Source: Haloterrigena salifodinae (lineage in GTDB: Archaea; Halobacteriota; Halobacteria; Halobacteriales; Natrialbaceae). Taken from it: DNA of 64,000 bases. Shown in pieces: positions 48,339 through 56,960 of this stretch. The notes beneath the pieces were generated by a model. It was not told the DNA's origin. It did not search any database and was given only the letters and a program-made list of their open reading frames with translations. The stretch covers positions 62,001 through 126,000 of the forward strand of contig NZ_RQWN01000001.1 in the NCBI RefSeq assembly GCF_003977755.1. The letters run 5' to 3'. A program made the position numbers and the translations under genes. Each line of letters starts with the position of its first letter. Within the stretch, counting starts at the first letter, position 1.

Positions 48339-49595
48339 ATGACAGTTCCTCCGTCGGCGCCGACGCGCACGTTTGAATGGATCGACAGCGCGATCCCGCG
48401 TTACGAATCGTTCTTCACGGTGGCCGAACACCGTGACCGCGACCGGGCGCTCGCGGCCGAGCACGACCACCTCGAGTACGACGAACACGGCGAGAGCGCG
48501 AACGGCGAGACGCTGTGGACGGTCACCGTCGGCGACGGCGACCGGAGCGCGCTCCTGTTCGGTGCGCCCCACCCGAACGAACCGATTGGGTCGATGACGA
48601 TCGACTTCCTGCTCCACGAACTCGCGACGAACGACGAGTTACGGGCGTCGCTCGACTACGAATTCGTCTGTCTGCCGGTCGCCGATCCAGACGGCGTTCG
48701 TCTCAACGAAGGCTGGTTCGACGGCCCGTTCACGCTCTCGAACTACGCGCAGAACTTCTACCGAACGCCGCCGGACGAGCAGGTCGAGGCCACCTTCCCG
48801 GTCGAACGCGAGGGCTACGCCTTCGACGATCCGGCGCCGGGGACGCGGGCGCTGATGGACCTGATCGAGACCCTCCGCCCGGAGTTCATCTACAGCTTCC
48901 ACAACGCCGCGTTCGGCGGCTGTTACTACTATCTCTCCGAACCCCTCGAACCGCTCTACGACGCGCTCTCATCGCTCCCGGGAGAGTACGACGTTCCGCT
49001 CCACCGGGGCGAACCCGAGTGGTTCGCGATGGAGGCGTTCGACGACGTCGTCTATCGGCTCCCGACCTTCGCAGATCAGTTCGACGACGTTCAGGACCAA
49101 GATGACGTCGATCCCGAAGCGGCGCTCCTCGGCGGCAACGCCTACGATTACGCCACCCGGTTCAACGAGGATGTCGTCGAACTCGTCGTCGAACTGCCGT
49201 ACTTCCACGATCCGCAGATACAGGACCGAACCGAACTCGAGCGCACTCGCGCGGACGTCATCCAGGATGGTGTGCGAAAACGGCAGACGCTCCTTGAGGC
49301 GATGCGAGACGGGGCCGATGCCGTCGACGAGCACTTCCTCAGGCAGTACCACCTGCTGACGTACCTGGGGATGCTGGTACGATCGATCGACCGCGCCGCG
49401 ATGAGCGCCGACGAGGACGCTCGCGAGACGCTCGCGGAGACGAAAGCCGCGCTCGAGGACGTCTTCTTCGAGCGACTCGAGGATATTCGAACACAACTCG
49501 ACTACGAGATGATCCCGATCTGGAAACTCGTCGCGATCCAGGCCCGCGTGGGCCTGCTCTGTCTGGACTCCCTACAGGACCGACCCGAGCGGTGA
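48339..49595 (+). CDS. M14-family zinc carboxypeptidase-like protein
   Basis: 418 residues from ATG 48339. Zinc ligands fit M14: FGAPHPNEPIGSM (His-x-x-Glu) near residue 75 and a later His in YSFHNAAFGGCYYYL; substrate-site VADPDGVRLNEGWF and NYAQNFYRTPP correspond to the DPDG/N-R region. The catalytic Glu likely in ELVVELPYFHD. No signal peptide, so intracellular. It may cleave amide-linked small molecules rather than proteins. Extra C-terminal helices (~120 residues) follow the peptidase core. It stands alone. Confidence 0.82.
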   Translation: MTVPPSAPTRTFEWIDSAIPRYESFFTVAEHRDRDRALAAEHDHLEYDEHGESANGETLWTVTVGDGDRSALLFGAPHPNEPIGSMTIDFLLHELATNDELRASLDYEFVCLPVADPDGVRLNEGWFDGPFTLSNYAQNFYRTPPDEQVEATFPVEREGYAFDDPAPGTRALMDLIETLRPEFIYSFHNAAFGGCYYYLSEPLEPLYDALSSLPGEYDVPLHRGEPEWFAMEAFDDVVYRLPTFADQFDDVQDQDDVDPEAALLGGNAYDYATRFNEDVVELVVELPYFHDPQIQDRTELERTRADVIQDGVRKRQTLLEAMRDGADAVDEHFLRQYHLLTYLGMLVRSIDRAAMSADEDARETLAETKAALEDVFFERLEDIRTQLDYEMIPIWKLVAIQARVGLLCLDSLQDRPER

Positions 49596-49742
49596 CGTCG
49601 AACGTGAATCGAGACGTCCACCGTCCCGCGATCGGTCGAGCGCGCGGCTGACCGAGAACATCACAATTTTATGTGACTGGCTGTCGCGGTAGCGGACGAT
49701 GACAGTCAGCCGACCGATTCGACCGCTGTGGAGGGCGGACCC

Positions 49743-50750
49743 GTGAACGCCGAATTGGACCTGCTGGTGCGGCTCAACGACTACGAGCGGCCGCAGGACG
49801 TCGCCGACCGCGCCGTGCAGGCCGAGGAGTTGGGCTTCGACCGCATCACGGTCGGCGAGACGACCGGCTGGAACATCGTCCCGCCGCTGACGCTGGCCGC
49901 CGACCGTACTGAGGAACTGGGCATCTCCAACGACGTCATCTCGCCGTACGGGCGCTCGCCGGCGCTGCTCGCCCAGACGGCGCTGACGATGCACGACGCC
50001 TCCGACGGCCGATTCCGCCTCGGCCTCGGCCCGAGTTCGCCCGCGATCACCGAACGCTGGCACGGCCTCGAGTTCGACCGGCCGCTCCGGCGCACGCGCG
50101 AGGCCATCGAGGTGATTCGGTCGGTCTACGACGACGGCAATCCCGCCTACGAGGGCGAAATCTTCGACATCGCCGGGCTCGGTTACGAGCGCGAGGTGCC
50201 CGAGAACCCGCCGCCGATCGACCTCGGGACGCTCGGTCCGACGGCCACCGAGATGGCCGGCCGCTTCAGCGACGGTTGGGCGCCCCAACTCTTTACGAAA
50301 GCAGGCCTTGAGGACCGGCTGGCGGATCTCGAGCGAGGGGCTGACCTCGCGGACAAGAGCCTCGACGACCTGCGCGTGGCTCCCATCGTCCGCGGGATCG
50401 CCAGCGAGGACCGCGAAACCGCGCGGGCGAAGGCGCGATCGACGATCGCGTTCCTGCTCGGCGCCTACGGTCCCTACTACGGCGATTCGGTCGCCGAGCA
50501 AGGGTACGCCGACGTCGTCGCGGACATTCGAGACGCCTGGGACGAGCGAGACACGGACGCGATGGCCGCGGCCCTCCCTGACGCGGTGCTTGACGACCTC
50601 GCCCCTGCGGGGACGCCCGAGGAGGTCCGGGAGTGGGTCGACGAGTACGCGGCCATTGAGGACGTCGACGCGGTTCGGATCGGCTTCGTCAACGAGATGA
50701 CCGAGGCCGAAAAGGAGACGACGATGGAAGCGGTCGCCGATCTCGTTTGA
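49743..50750 (+). CDS. LLM-class F420-dependent oxidoreductase
   Basis: 335 residues from GTG 49743, preceded at the right distance by a Shine-Dalgarno GGAGG (49730-49734), which favours this over GTG 49728. TIM-barrel bacterial-luciferase-like fold: EELGFDRITVGETTGWNIVP, LGLGPSSPAITERWHG, and MAGRFSDGWAPQLFT. Similar haloarchaeal proteins are annotated as Mer-like F420 oxidoreductases; the substrate is unknown and methanogenesis is not implied. FMN use is the alternative. Confidence 0.88.
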   Translation: MNAELDLLVRLNDYERPQDVADRAVQAEELGFDRITVGETTGWNIVPPLTLAADRTEELGISNDVISPYGRSPALLAQTALTMHDASDGRFRLGLGPSSPAITERWHGLEFDRPLRRTREAIEVIRSVYDDGNPAYEGEIFDIAGLGYEREVPENPPPIDLGTLGPTATEMAGRFSDGWAPQLFTKAGLEDRLADLERGADLADKSLDDLRVAPIVRGIASEDRETARAKARSTIAFLLGAYGPYYGDSVAEQGYADVVADIRDAWDERDTDAMAAALPDAVLDDLAPAGTPEEVREWVDEYAAIEDVDAVRIGFVNEMTEAEKETTMEAVADLV

Positions 50751-50875
50751 CGCGTTCGGTCTCAAGCGCAAATCAACGATACCGGGCGCTACGGCAGCTA
50801 TTTCGGCCGATACCGGCCTGGTGTTTCGATCGCACTCACAAATCGGTTAAATACCGTGCGACGTCTATAGGGGGT

Positions 50876-51271
50876 ATGATTCCGTCCAGCAATTCTCCGT
50901 CCGCGAGCCCCGATGTCGACGATTTCAGCGGCGAGGACGTCGATACGGTGATGGGTCTGTTGGCCGATCAGCGGCGACGGACCCTGTTGCGCTCCCTTGA
51001 GCGCGCCGACGGCACCGCGACGCTGTCCGAGATCGCGGAAGCGATCGCGACCGAGGCGCGGACCCCCGACCCGGGAGCGATTTCGGACCTCGCCGGCGTC
51101 TCCTCGCGGGACGTACGGGAGGTTCGCATCTCGCTGCACCACCTTCACGTCCCGAAGTTGGCCGCCGCGGGCGCGATCGACTACGATTCGGAGACGGAGA
51201 CGCTCACCCTCCGCGAGCGCGGTCGCACGCTGCTGGACCGGCAGGAGGCCGTCTGCGGACCGCTCCGATAA
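50876..51271 (+). CDS. DUF7344-type winged-helix protein, soluble
   Basis: 131 residues from ATG 50876. The HTH core MGLLADQRRRTLLRSLERAD, LSEIAEAIATEART and VREVRISLHHLHVPKLAAAG matches the DUF7344 family. The N-terminal 20 residues are acidic and disordered; the protein lacks the C-terminal helices of its relative at 31795. Its promoter probably includes GGTTAAATACC about 25 bp upstream. Target unknown. Confidence 0.85.
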   Translation: MIPSSNSPSASPDVDDFSGEDVDTVMGLLADQRRRTLLRSLERADGTATLSEIAEAIATEARTPDPGAISDLAGVSSRDVREVRISLHHLHVPKLAAAGAIDYDSETETLTLRERGRTLLDRQEAVCGPLR

Positions 51272-51401
51272 CGGATTTCGGCGAGTTTCTCGAGCGAGCA
51301 GCGAACTATTATTCTGTAGTAGATAGCGAACTGGACAGCACAGCGGAGGTCGCTATCGCGTCGTCACGTAATCGCCTGTCGAACCCTCGAACGTGGTCGC
51401 G

Positions 51402-52367
51402 TTACGGCTCGAGGACCAACTTCCCGAGGAAGCTATCGTTCATCACGTCGCGTTGGGCCTGTGCGGCCTCCTCGAGGTCGTACGTCCGCGCGAGTTCGAT
51501 CGACAGCTCGTCGGTCGCCATGAGGTGGGCGACGCCGCGCAGCGGGACGCGCAGGTCCGGCGTGTTGAACATGCTCATGAACTGGTAGCTGACGTCCTTC
51601 GAGCGGGCGGCCCCGTCATTCGAAAAGCCCGGGTCGGGGCTGTTCTCGCCGATTCCGACGACGCGACAGCCGGTCGCGGCGACGTCCGCGTCGAACTGGA
51701 GGTAGTCGTCCAGCCGGTGGTCCAGCACGGCGTCGACGCCCCCGTCGCTGGCCTCGAGGACGGCGTCCGCGAGGTCGTCGCGTCCGTAGTCGAGGACCGT
51801 TTCGGCGCCGAGGTCCTCGAGGGTCCCGTGATACTCCTCCGAAGCGGTGGTGATGGCCCGGGCGCTGACCGCGTCGGCGATCTGGACCGCGGCGTGGCCG
51901 ACGCCGCCGGAGCCGCCGTGGACCAGACAGTACTCGGCGGGGTCGAGCGCGGCGTGGTCGACCAGTGCGCGCCAGGCGGTGACGGCGGCGACGCCCGCTG
52001 CGCCGGCCTCGGACAGGTCCGCGTCGTCCGGCAGGTGGACGACCCGGTCCGTCGGGACGGTCGCGTACTCGGCGTAGGCGCCCTGGAAGCCGCCGTTGCC
52101 GATGCCGGTCCCGAAGACGCGGTCGCCCGCCGAGAAGCCGTCGACGCCCGCGCCGGTCTCGGCGACGACGCCGGCGAAGTCGACGCCCGGCGTGAAGGGT
52201 ACGCCGACCGGTTCGTACGAGCCGTCCCGGAAGTAGGTGTCGACGGGGTTGATCCCCGCGGCGGCCACCTCGAGGAGCAGTTCGTCCTCGCCGGGCTCGG
52301 GTCGGTCGACGTCATCTACCTGCAGTACGTCCGCGTCGCCGTGGTCGTGAAGGCGTACAGCGCGCAT
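51402..52367 (-). CDS. Zinc-independent NADPH:quinone reductase-like (MDR family)
   Basis: 321 residues from ATG 52367. GroES-like N-terminal domain (VAAAGINPVDTYFRDGSYEP) then a Rossmann NADPH site: VHGGSGGVGHAAVQIADAV. No zinc Cys/His signature, as in quinone oxidoreductases. The usual AxGxxG variation GVGHAA is intact. It probably reduces quinones or enals with NADPH. Divergent from the DJ-1 gene with about 130 bp between starts. C-terminus DSFLGKLVLEP is typical. Confidence 0.9.
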   Translation of the reverse strand: MRAVRLHDHGDADVLQVDDVDRPEPGEDELLLEVAAAGINPVDTYFRDGSYEPVGVPFTPGVDFAGVVAETGAGVDGFSAGDRVFGTGIGNGGFQGAYAEYATVPTDRVVHLPDDADLSEAGAAGVAAVTAWRALVDHAALDPAEYCLVHGGSGGVGHAAVQIADAVSARAITTASEEYHGTLEDLGAETVLDYGRDDLADAVLEASDGGVDAVLDHRLDDYLQFDADVAATGCRVVGIGENSPDPGFSNDGAARSKDVSYQFMSMFNTPDLRVPLRGVAHLMATDELSIELARTYDLEEAAQAQRDVMNDSFLGKLVLEP

Positions 52368-52501
52368 CTCGTTGGTATCATGCCCGCAGAGGCGTATAAG
52401 ACTACAGTTCCCGGCGGCTCGCGCGGTCGAGGAGTGGTCGAATCGCCGCGGCTGCACCAGCAAGTCAAACGCTTGTCCGATCGCCGCCCCTGATCGAACA
52501 C

Positions 52502-53065
52502 ATGGTAGATATCGACGTCGACGGCAGCGAACTCGAGGACGTAACGGTCGCCGTATTCCTCGCACAGGAAGGCACCGAGGAGGTAGAGTTCGTCGAACCG
52601 AAGGACCTCGTCACGGACGCCGGCGCGACGGTCGACGTCGTCGGCAGCAAGACCGGCGAGGGACAGACGGTCAATAACGACTTAGAAGAGAGCGAGAGCT
52701 ACGAGATCGAGAAGAGCTTCGACGAGGTCTCTGCGGACGACTACGACGCGGTGATCGTCCCCGGCGGCACCGTCGGAGCGGACACCCTCAGGACCCACGA
52801 CGAGGGCGTCGACCTGCTCCGCCAGCACGTCGAGGCCGGCAAGCCGACGGCCGTCATCTGTCACGGCCCGTGGACGCTCGTCGAGGCGGACGTCGTCGAC
52901 GGCAAGCAACTAACGTCCTACCACAGCCTCCAGACCGACGTCCGCAACGCCGGCGGCGAGTGGGCCGACGAGGAGGTCGTCGTCGACGACGGCCTGATCA
53001 CGAGTCGGAACCCGGACGACCTCGAGGCCTTCTGCGAGACGATCCTCGAGGGGTTCGGCGAGTAG
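52502..53065 (+). CDS. DJ-1/PfpI family protease/deglycase-like protein
   Basis: 187 residues. Nucleophile elbow AVICHGPWTLVEA gives Cys120-His121; an acidic pair in EGTEEVEF (about residues 23-30) and the YHSLQTDVRNAG segment match PfpI/YhbO-like members. Hexameric assembly is typical of the family. Deglycase or peptidase function; the substrate is unknown. It follows the quinone reductase divergently and could respond to carbonyl stress together with it. Confidence 0.92.
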   Translation: MVDIDVDGSELEDVTVAVFLAQEGTEEVEFVEPKDLVTDAGATVDVVGSKTGEGQTVNNDLEESESYEIEKSFDEVSADDYDAVIVPGGTVGADTLRTHDEGVDLLRQHVEAGKPTAVICHGPWTLVEADVVDGKQLTSYHSLQTDVRNAGGEWADEEVVVDDGLITSRNPDDLEAFCETILEGFGE

Positions 53066-53233
53066 AGCGGCCAACGGCGGCTGTGTCGCCGACAAGCGGT
53101 CGTAGCGTGATTTTGGGTCAGAGCCGCTCATAGCCGTTACCGGAGCGGCCACTGCCCTCTCGACGAGACGTCAGAACTGACCTGCTGCATACAGGGCGCA
53201 CAGGTGTCGCCAGTCCAACGATCATACAGAACG

Positions 53234-53240
53234 TTTATAC
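53234..53240 (+). promoter_or_regulatory. TATA box for the CTG-start lipoprotein
   Basis: TTTATAC centred ~27 bp upstream of CTG at 53264, which would place the transcription start at that codon as for a leaderless mRNA. Confidence 0.5.
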
Positions 53241-53263
53241 AAACTTGTTGAAAACCTGAGTAT

Positions 53264-53725
53264 CTGCTCTCTCGTCGCGCTATTCTCAGAACTCCGCTCC
53301 CTCTACTCACTGGTGCGATTTCAGGATGTACTTCCTCACGTCTTTCCGACAACCACCCGATTCTCAACTGTATCGAAGTAATCAATGCAGATACCAAACC
53401 GCACACCGTTCATCTGCGTGTCGATTACGAGAATGAAGAACTGTTCTCTAATTCGTATGCTATCGATAGTCGTGAAGGAGGTGGACGGATTCAACAGCAA
53501 TGGATTCCACAGGAGTGGCCCGACGAGGCGGGACAATTCCGTGTCCACGTGCGTATGGACACCCGTTCAGATTGGGTAACGATCAAATCTGCGGAGGAGT
53601 TGGGCGCGTACGCTATCCAGATAGCGTATTGGATCGGTTCGGACGGTAACGGAATCCCCCTTTGGGAAACAATCGATGCTAATGACTACGAGCGAGATTG
53701 TGGTAGATCGCTGGCGTCCAATTGA
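53264..53725 (+). CDS. Tat-type lipoprotein with non-ATG start (CTG or mutated start)
   Basis: In this frame there is no ATG, GTG or TTG between the upstream TGA and the coding body, yet the translation is clearly a protein. CTG CTC TCT CGT CGC gives a Tat-like LLSRRAILRTPLPLLTGAIS, lipobox AISGC, then a beta-sandwich tail (VINADTKPHTVHLRVDYENE ... DEAGQFRVHVRMDTRSDWV ... WETIDANDYER). It resembles a haloarchaeal surface lipoprotein family whose members start with a normal ATG. Either CTG is used on a leaderless mRNA or the start codon has been lost. 153 residues. Confidence 0.7.
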   Translation: MLSRRAILRTPLPLLTGAISGCTSSRLSDNHPILNCIEVINADTKPHTVHLRVDYENEELFSNSYAIDSREGGGRIQQQWIPQEWPDEAGQFRVHVRMDTRSDWVTIKSAEELGAYAIQIAYWIGSDGNGIPLWETIDANDYERDCGRSLASN

Positions 53726-53846
53726 AATAGACGGTTGAACCGCTGATTCAGACTGGATGCGATTTCCGCACGCGCTTCACCTGTGGCCGGTCAGTTCGCA
53801 CGTCCACCCATCGAACGAGGGTCGTCGTTACAGGCGCGTCTCTACC

Positions 53847-54176
53847 CTACTCGCGACGCGTCGTCACCGCAGTCCCGGAGATATTGACCCACAGCATTCC
53901 CTCTCCCATCTCCTCGTAGTCGAATGACGCGCCGACGACGGCGTCGGCGCCGAGTTCTTCGGCCTCCGCGCGGATGTCGGCCGTCGCCTCCTCGCGGCCC
54001 GTCGCGATTTTCTTCTCGTAGGAGCCGCTGCGCCCGCCGACGATATCGCGAATGCCGGCGGCGATGTCGCTGACGACGTTCGCGCCGATGATCGCCTCGC
54101 CCGAGACGATGCCGCGGTACTCGACGATCTCTCGGCCCTCGAGACTATCCGTCGTTGTGATGGTGATCTCGTCCAT
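53847..54176 (-). CDS. YbjQ (UPF0145) family protein
   Basis: 109 residues. Strong family match: TTTDSLEGREIVEYRGIVSG, ANVVSDIAAGIRDIVGGRS and LGADAVVGASFDYEEMGEGM, with the C-terminal strand GTAVTTRRE. YbjQ proteins form pentamers or decamers and have been suggested to bind metal; function is uncertain. Its promoter lies in an AT-rich block (AATATAAACGTGTT). Confidence 0.93.
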   Translation of the reverse strand: MDEITITTTDSLEGREIVEYRGIVSGEAIIGANVVSDIAAGIRDIVGGRSGSYEKKIATGREEATADIRAEAEELGADAVVGASFDYEEMGEGMLWVNISGTAVTTRRE

Positions 54177-54258
54177 GTACGTTAATAGAGGACGGACAGG
54201 AATATAAACGTGTTACTCGAGTTACCGGTATCGCAAATCGGGACGGGGGCGGCGATCC

Positions 54259-55380
54259 TTACTGCACCGCCTGCGTCGCCTCGTCGATGATCTCGAGGGC
54301 CTCCTTCAGATCCTCGGTGCCCGTCGCGTACGAGAGTCGGGCGTACCCCTCGCCGTGTTCGCCGAAGGCGTCGCCCGGCACCACGACCACGCCGCGGTCC
54401 AACACCTCGTCACACCAGCCCTCGGGCACCTTCGGCATCGCGTAGAAGGCCCCCTCCGGCGTCGGCACCTCGAGGCCGGCGTCCTCGAGGCCGTCGACGA
54501 CGAGGTCGCGCCGCCGTTCGAACGTCTCGACCATCTCCTCGACCGGCTCCTGCGGGCCCGTAAGCGCCGCCTCGGCCGCGTACTGGGCGGGCGCAGAGGC
54601 ACAGGCCTGGCCGTACTGGTGGACGCGCAGCATCCGCTCGATGCGGCGGTTGGAAGCGGCGACCCAGCCCAGCCGCCAGCCGGTCATCGAGTAGGTCTTC
54701 GAACAGGCGCTGACGACGACCACGTTGTCGGTCTCGGCGAACTCCATCGGCGAGTGGTGTGCGCCCTCGAAGACGATGTGTTCGTAGACCTCGTCGGAGA
54801 GACAGAGTACGTCGTGTTCGTCGGCGATTCGGGCGAACTCTCGCATGTCCTCTTCGCTCTGGACCGCGCCGGTCGGGTTCGCGGGGCTGTTGACGACGAA
54901 GACGGCGGTGTCGTCGGTGATGGCCTCCTCGACGGTCGCGGGATCGAGCGTGAGATCTTCGCGCAGCGGCACCGGTTTAGGTGTCCCGTCGGCGATGTTA
55001 GTCAGGGCGTCGTAGGAGACGAAGCCGGGATCCGGGAAGATGACCTCCTCGCCCGGATCGACGTGGGCCTGCAGGACGAGGTGCAACGCCTCGCTGCCGC
55101 CCGAGGTCGCGATGACGTCCGCGGGATCGATCTCGAGGCTGTAGTCCCGGTCGTACTTCGCCGAGATCGCTTCTCGGAGGCTGCGCGTGCCCTTGTTCGA
55201 GGTGTAGGCGTCCGTGTGGCCCGACTCGATCGCTTCGATCGCCCCGCGGCGAGCATGGGCGGGCGTCGGGAAGTCCGGCTGTCCCAGCCCGAGGTTAATC
55301 GCGTCCTCGCTGGCGGCTTCGAACACTTCGCGAATCCCGCTGATCGACACCTGCTCGACCCGATTGGCGAACTCGGTCAT
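54259..55380 (-). CDS. Pyridoxal-phosphate aminotransferase class I/II
   Basis: 373 residues from ATG 55380 (MTEFANRVEQVSISGIREV). Substrate N-term INLGLGQPDFPTP, PLP-binding Lys in VVSACSKTYSMTGWRLGWV (about residue 222), catalytic NSPANPTGAVQ and the Arg-rich C-terminus ARLSYATGTEDL. Typical of aspartate/aromatic aminotransferases; could be an aspartate, alanine or branched-chain enzyme. The frame extends upstream but the MTEFANRVE start is conserved in type. Confidence 0.92.
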   Translation of the reverse strand: MTEFANRVEQVSISGIREVFEAASEDAINLGLGQPDFPTPAHARRGAIEAIESGHTDAYTSNKGTRSLREAISAKYDRDYSLEIDPADVIATSGGSEALHLVLQAHVDPGEEVIFPDPGFVSYDALTNIADGTPKPVPLREDLTLDPATVEEAITDDTAVFVVNSPANPTGAVQSEEDMREFARIADEHDVLCLSDEVYEHIVFEGAHHSPMEFAETDNVVVVSACSKTYSMTGWRLGWVAASNRRIERMLRVHQYGQACASAPAQYAAEAALTGPQEPVEEMVETFERRRDLVVDGLEDAGLEVPTPEGAFYAMPKVPEGWCDEVLDRGVVVVPGDAFGEHGEGYARLSYATGTEDLKEALEIIDEATQAVQ

Positions 55381-55525
55381 GCCTAAACCGGTGGGGTCGA
55401 CCCCGATAACGCTTGCTGTGTTCGCCGTCCCCCCGAGCAACGGACCGCCGGTTCCACTAATTTCGCCGCGTTGACAGCCGAGCCGGCCTGCCACAAGGAA
55501 TATACAGTTGCTGACGAAGGTCAGG

Positions 55526-56185
55526 ATGATGACTACGTTTCGCCGAACGGTTCTCGCGTCCGGCGCGACCGGCGCACTCGCACTCGCGGCCGGCTGTCTC
55601 GATTTCGCGCTCGGAAACGGCCCGCTCGAGGTCGCGGCCGAACGCGCGGCACCGACCGACGACGCGCTCGAGGCGGCCGACTACGAGGAGAACGCAGTCG
55701 AGCAGGAGACCATCGAGGAGAGCGTCGACGTCGGCGTCGAGCGCGACGTCGAAGCGACGGTCTGGGCCTCGACGTACACGAAGGAGATCGAGTACCGCGG
55801 CGTCAAGGGTGAAGGCTGCGCGTTCGCCGCGATTTCGATCCCCGACGTCTCGGTCGCGGGCCGGTCGTTCAATCCGATCGGGGAGTTGAGCAACAAGGAA
55901 CTGCTCTCGGAGTACCGCGGCAAATTCGAGCGCAGCGGCGCCTCGATCGAGAATCTCACGCACCGGGAGTCGTTCGGCCTCGAGATCCTCGGCGACGGAC
56001 GGTCGGTCGACGTGTTCGAGGGAACGACGACGTTCGAGGGCGACGAAATCGACGTCGACGTCGCGGTGACGTCGTTCGCACACGAGGGCGACCGACTGGT
56101 GCTGGTCGGCAGCTATCCCGCCGCGCTCGCCGCGGAGTCGGCGACCGTCGAGGAGCTGATGGAGTCCGTCGAACACCCCGTCTGA
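55526..56185 (+). CDS. DUF6517-like secreted lipoprotein
   Basis: 219 residues from ATG 55526 (a second ATG follows). The signal FRRTVLASGATGALALAAGC has a twin-Arg Tat motif and lipobox. The mature part is alpha/beta with acidic linkers: VWASTYTKEIEYRGVKGEGC, IGELSNKELLSEYRGKFERS and FEGDEIDVDVAVTSFAHEGD. Matches the haloarchaeal DUF6517 pattern as I recall it. Exported, probably membrane-anchored. Its stop precedes repeat B by ~90 bp. Confidence 0.8.
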   Translation: MMTTFRRTVLASGATGALALAAGCLDFALGNGPLEVAAERAAPTDDALEAADYEENAVEQETIEESVDVGVERDVEATVWASTYTKEIEYRGVKGEGCAFAAISIPDVSVAGRSFNPIGELSNKELLSEYRGKFERSGASIENLTHRESFGLEILGDGRSVDVFEGTTTFEGDEIDVDVAVTSFAHEGDRLVLVGSYPAALAAESATVEELMESVEHPV

Positions 56186-56277
56186 TCGAGCGCCAGCTCG
56201 GCGGGCTCAAGTCGTCGAGTCGAACGGGAGATCGGCACTCTTCAACCGCTCGTTCTGTATCCGTCACCATTCAACAT

Positions 56278-56310
56278 AGCAGTAGTTGGTAATACGATTT
56301 CTTTATTCAG
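56278..56310 (+). repeat. Terminal repeat B of the unit 56278-58924
   Basis: AGCAGTAGTTGGTAATACG then ATTTCTTTATTCAG; about 28 of 33 positions equal repeat A. The AGCAGTAG end faces the lipoprotein gene and the T-rich end faces the lower-GC cargo. Confidence 0.75.
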
Positions 56311-56454
56311 ATAGAGGAGTGAAATTCACGTTCAGTACAGGGCATGTATCTTGCAGGAACAGGAGATTCCGATCAGGGCAACTGAATTGATCGATGCAGG
56401 GAGGCACTCGTTATCCGCTTGCGGACTTCATTAATCAAATCAGTCGGTGGTCTC

Positions 56455-56775
56455 CTACACGAGTGGGCTCGCATCGTCACCGAATCCACTCCCATATGTC
56501 TCAACGACTTCCGTGACGGTGACCTCATACGCATCATACCACTCCGTCCACCGTTGTTTCGCGTGTTTGTGGTCCGCATCCGCTCCAAATGACTCGATTG
56601 CGTCCAACGACTCCCAGTAGTAGACAACAAGAACCTCCTCATTATCCGGTGCATGCCACGTCTGCTTACCCAGATATCCCTCTGTGTCCTCGGCAGCCGC
56701 TTGTATCGCGTCGTTCAACTCATGAAACTCCGCATCGTACTCCCCGGGAGCGAGGCGGAACGTTACCAAATACAT
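56455..56775 (-). CDS. Antibiotic-biosynthesis-monooxygenase-like (ABM) dimeric barrel protein
   Basis: 106 residues. A ferredoxin-like dimeric alpha-beta barrel with YLVTFRLAPGEYDAEFHELN, EGYLGKQTWHAPDNEEVLVV and the Trp-rich RWTEWYDAYEV typical of ABM/heme-degrading proteins. The last residues are acidic. It may oxidise a small aromatic or sulfur compound without cofactor. GC and codon use are lower than in core genes. First gene inside the inverted-repeat unit. Confidence 0.75.
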   Translation of the reverse strand: MYLVTFRLAPGEYDAEFHELNDAIQAAAEDTEGYLGKQTWHAPDNEEVLVVYYWESLDAIESFGADADHKHAKQRWTEWYDAYEVTVTEVVETYGSGFGDDASPLV

Positions 56776-56960
56776 CCGGGCTCTTCATCTATCTAGGCGA
56801 ACAAGATTCTTTCCCTCGAAACAAACAACGGTTAGCAACCAACGACTCGTCGACCCACGCCTAAATCGGGGTTGGGTTTCTGGCCACCCTCGCCGGGAAC
56901 TTCACGCCTTTCCCTTACAATTGAGAACATTCTATGAATACCCCTCTAAATTAGGTCCGA

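Noticed and set aside
51303..51330. Partial match to the unit-end repeat (CTGTAGTAGATAGCG)
   Set aside because: No TTTCTTTATTC half and no inverted partner nearby.
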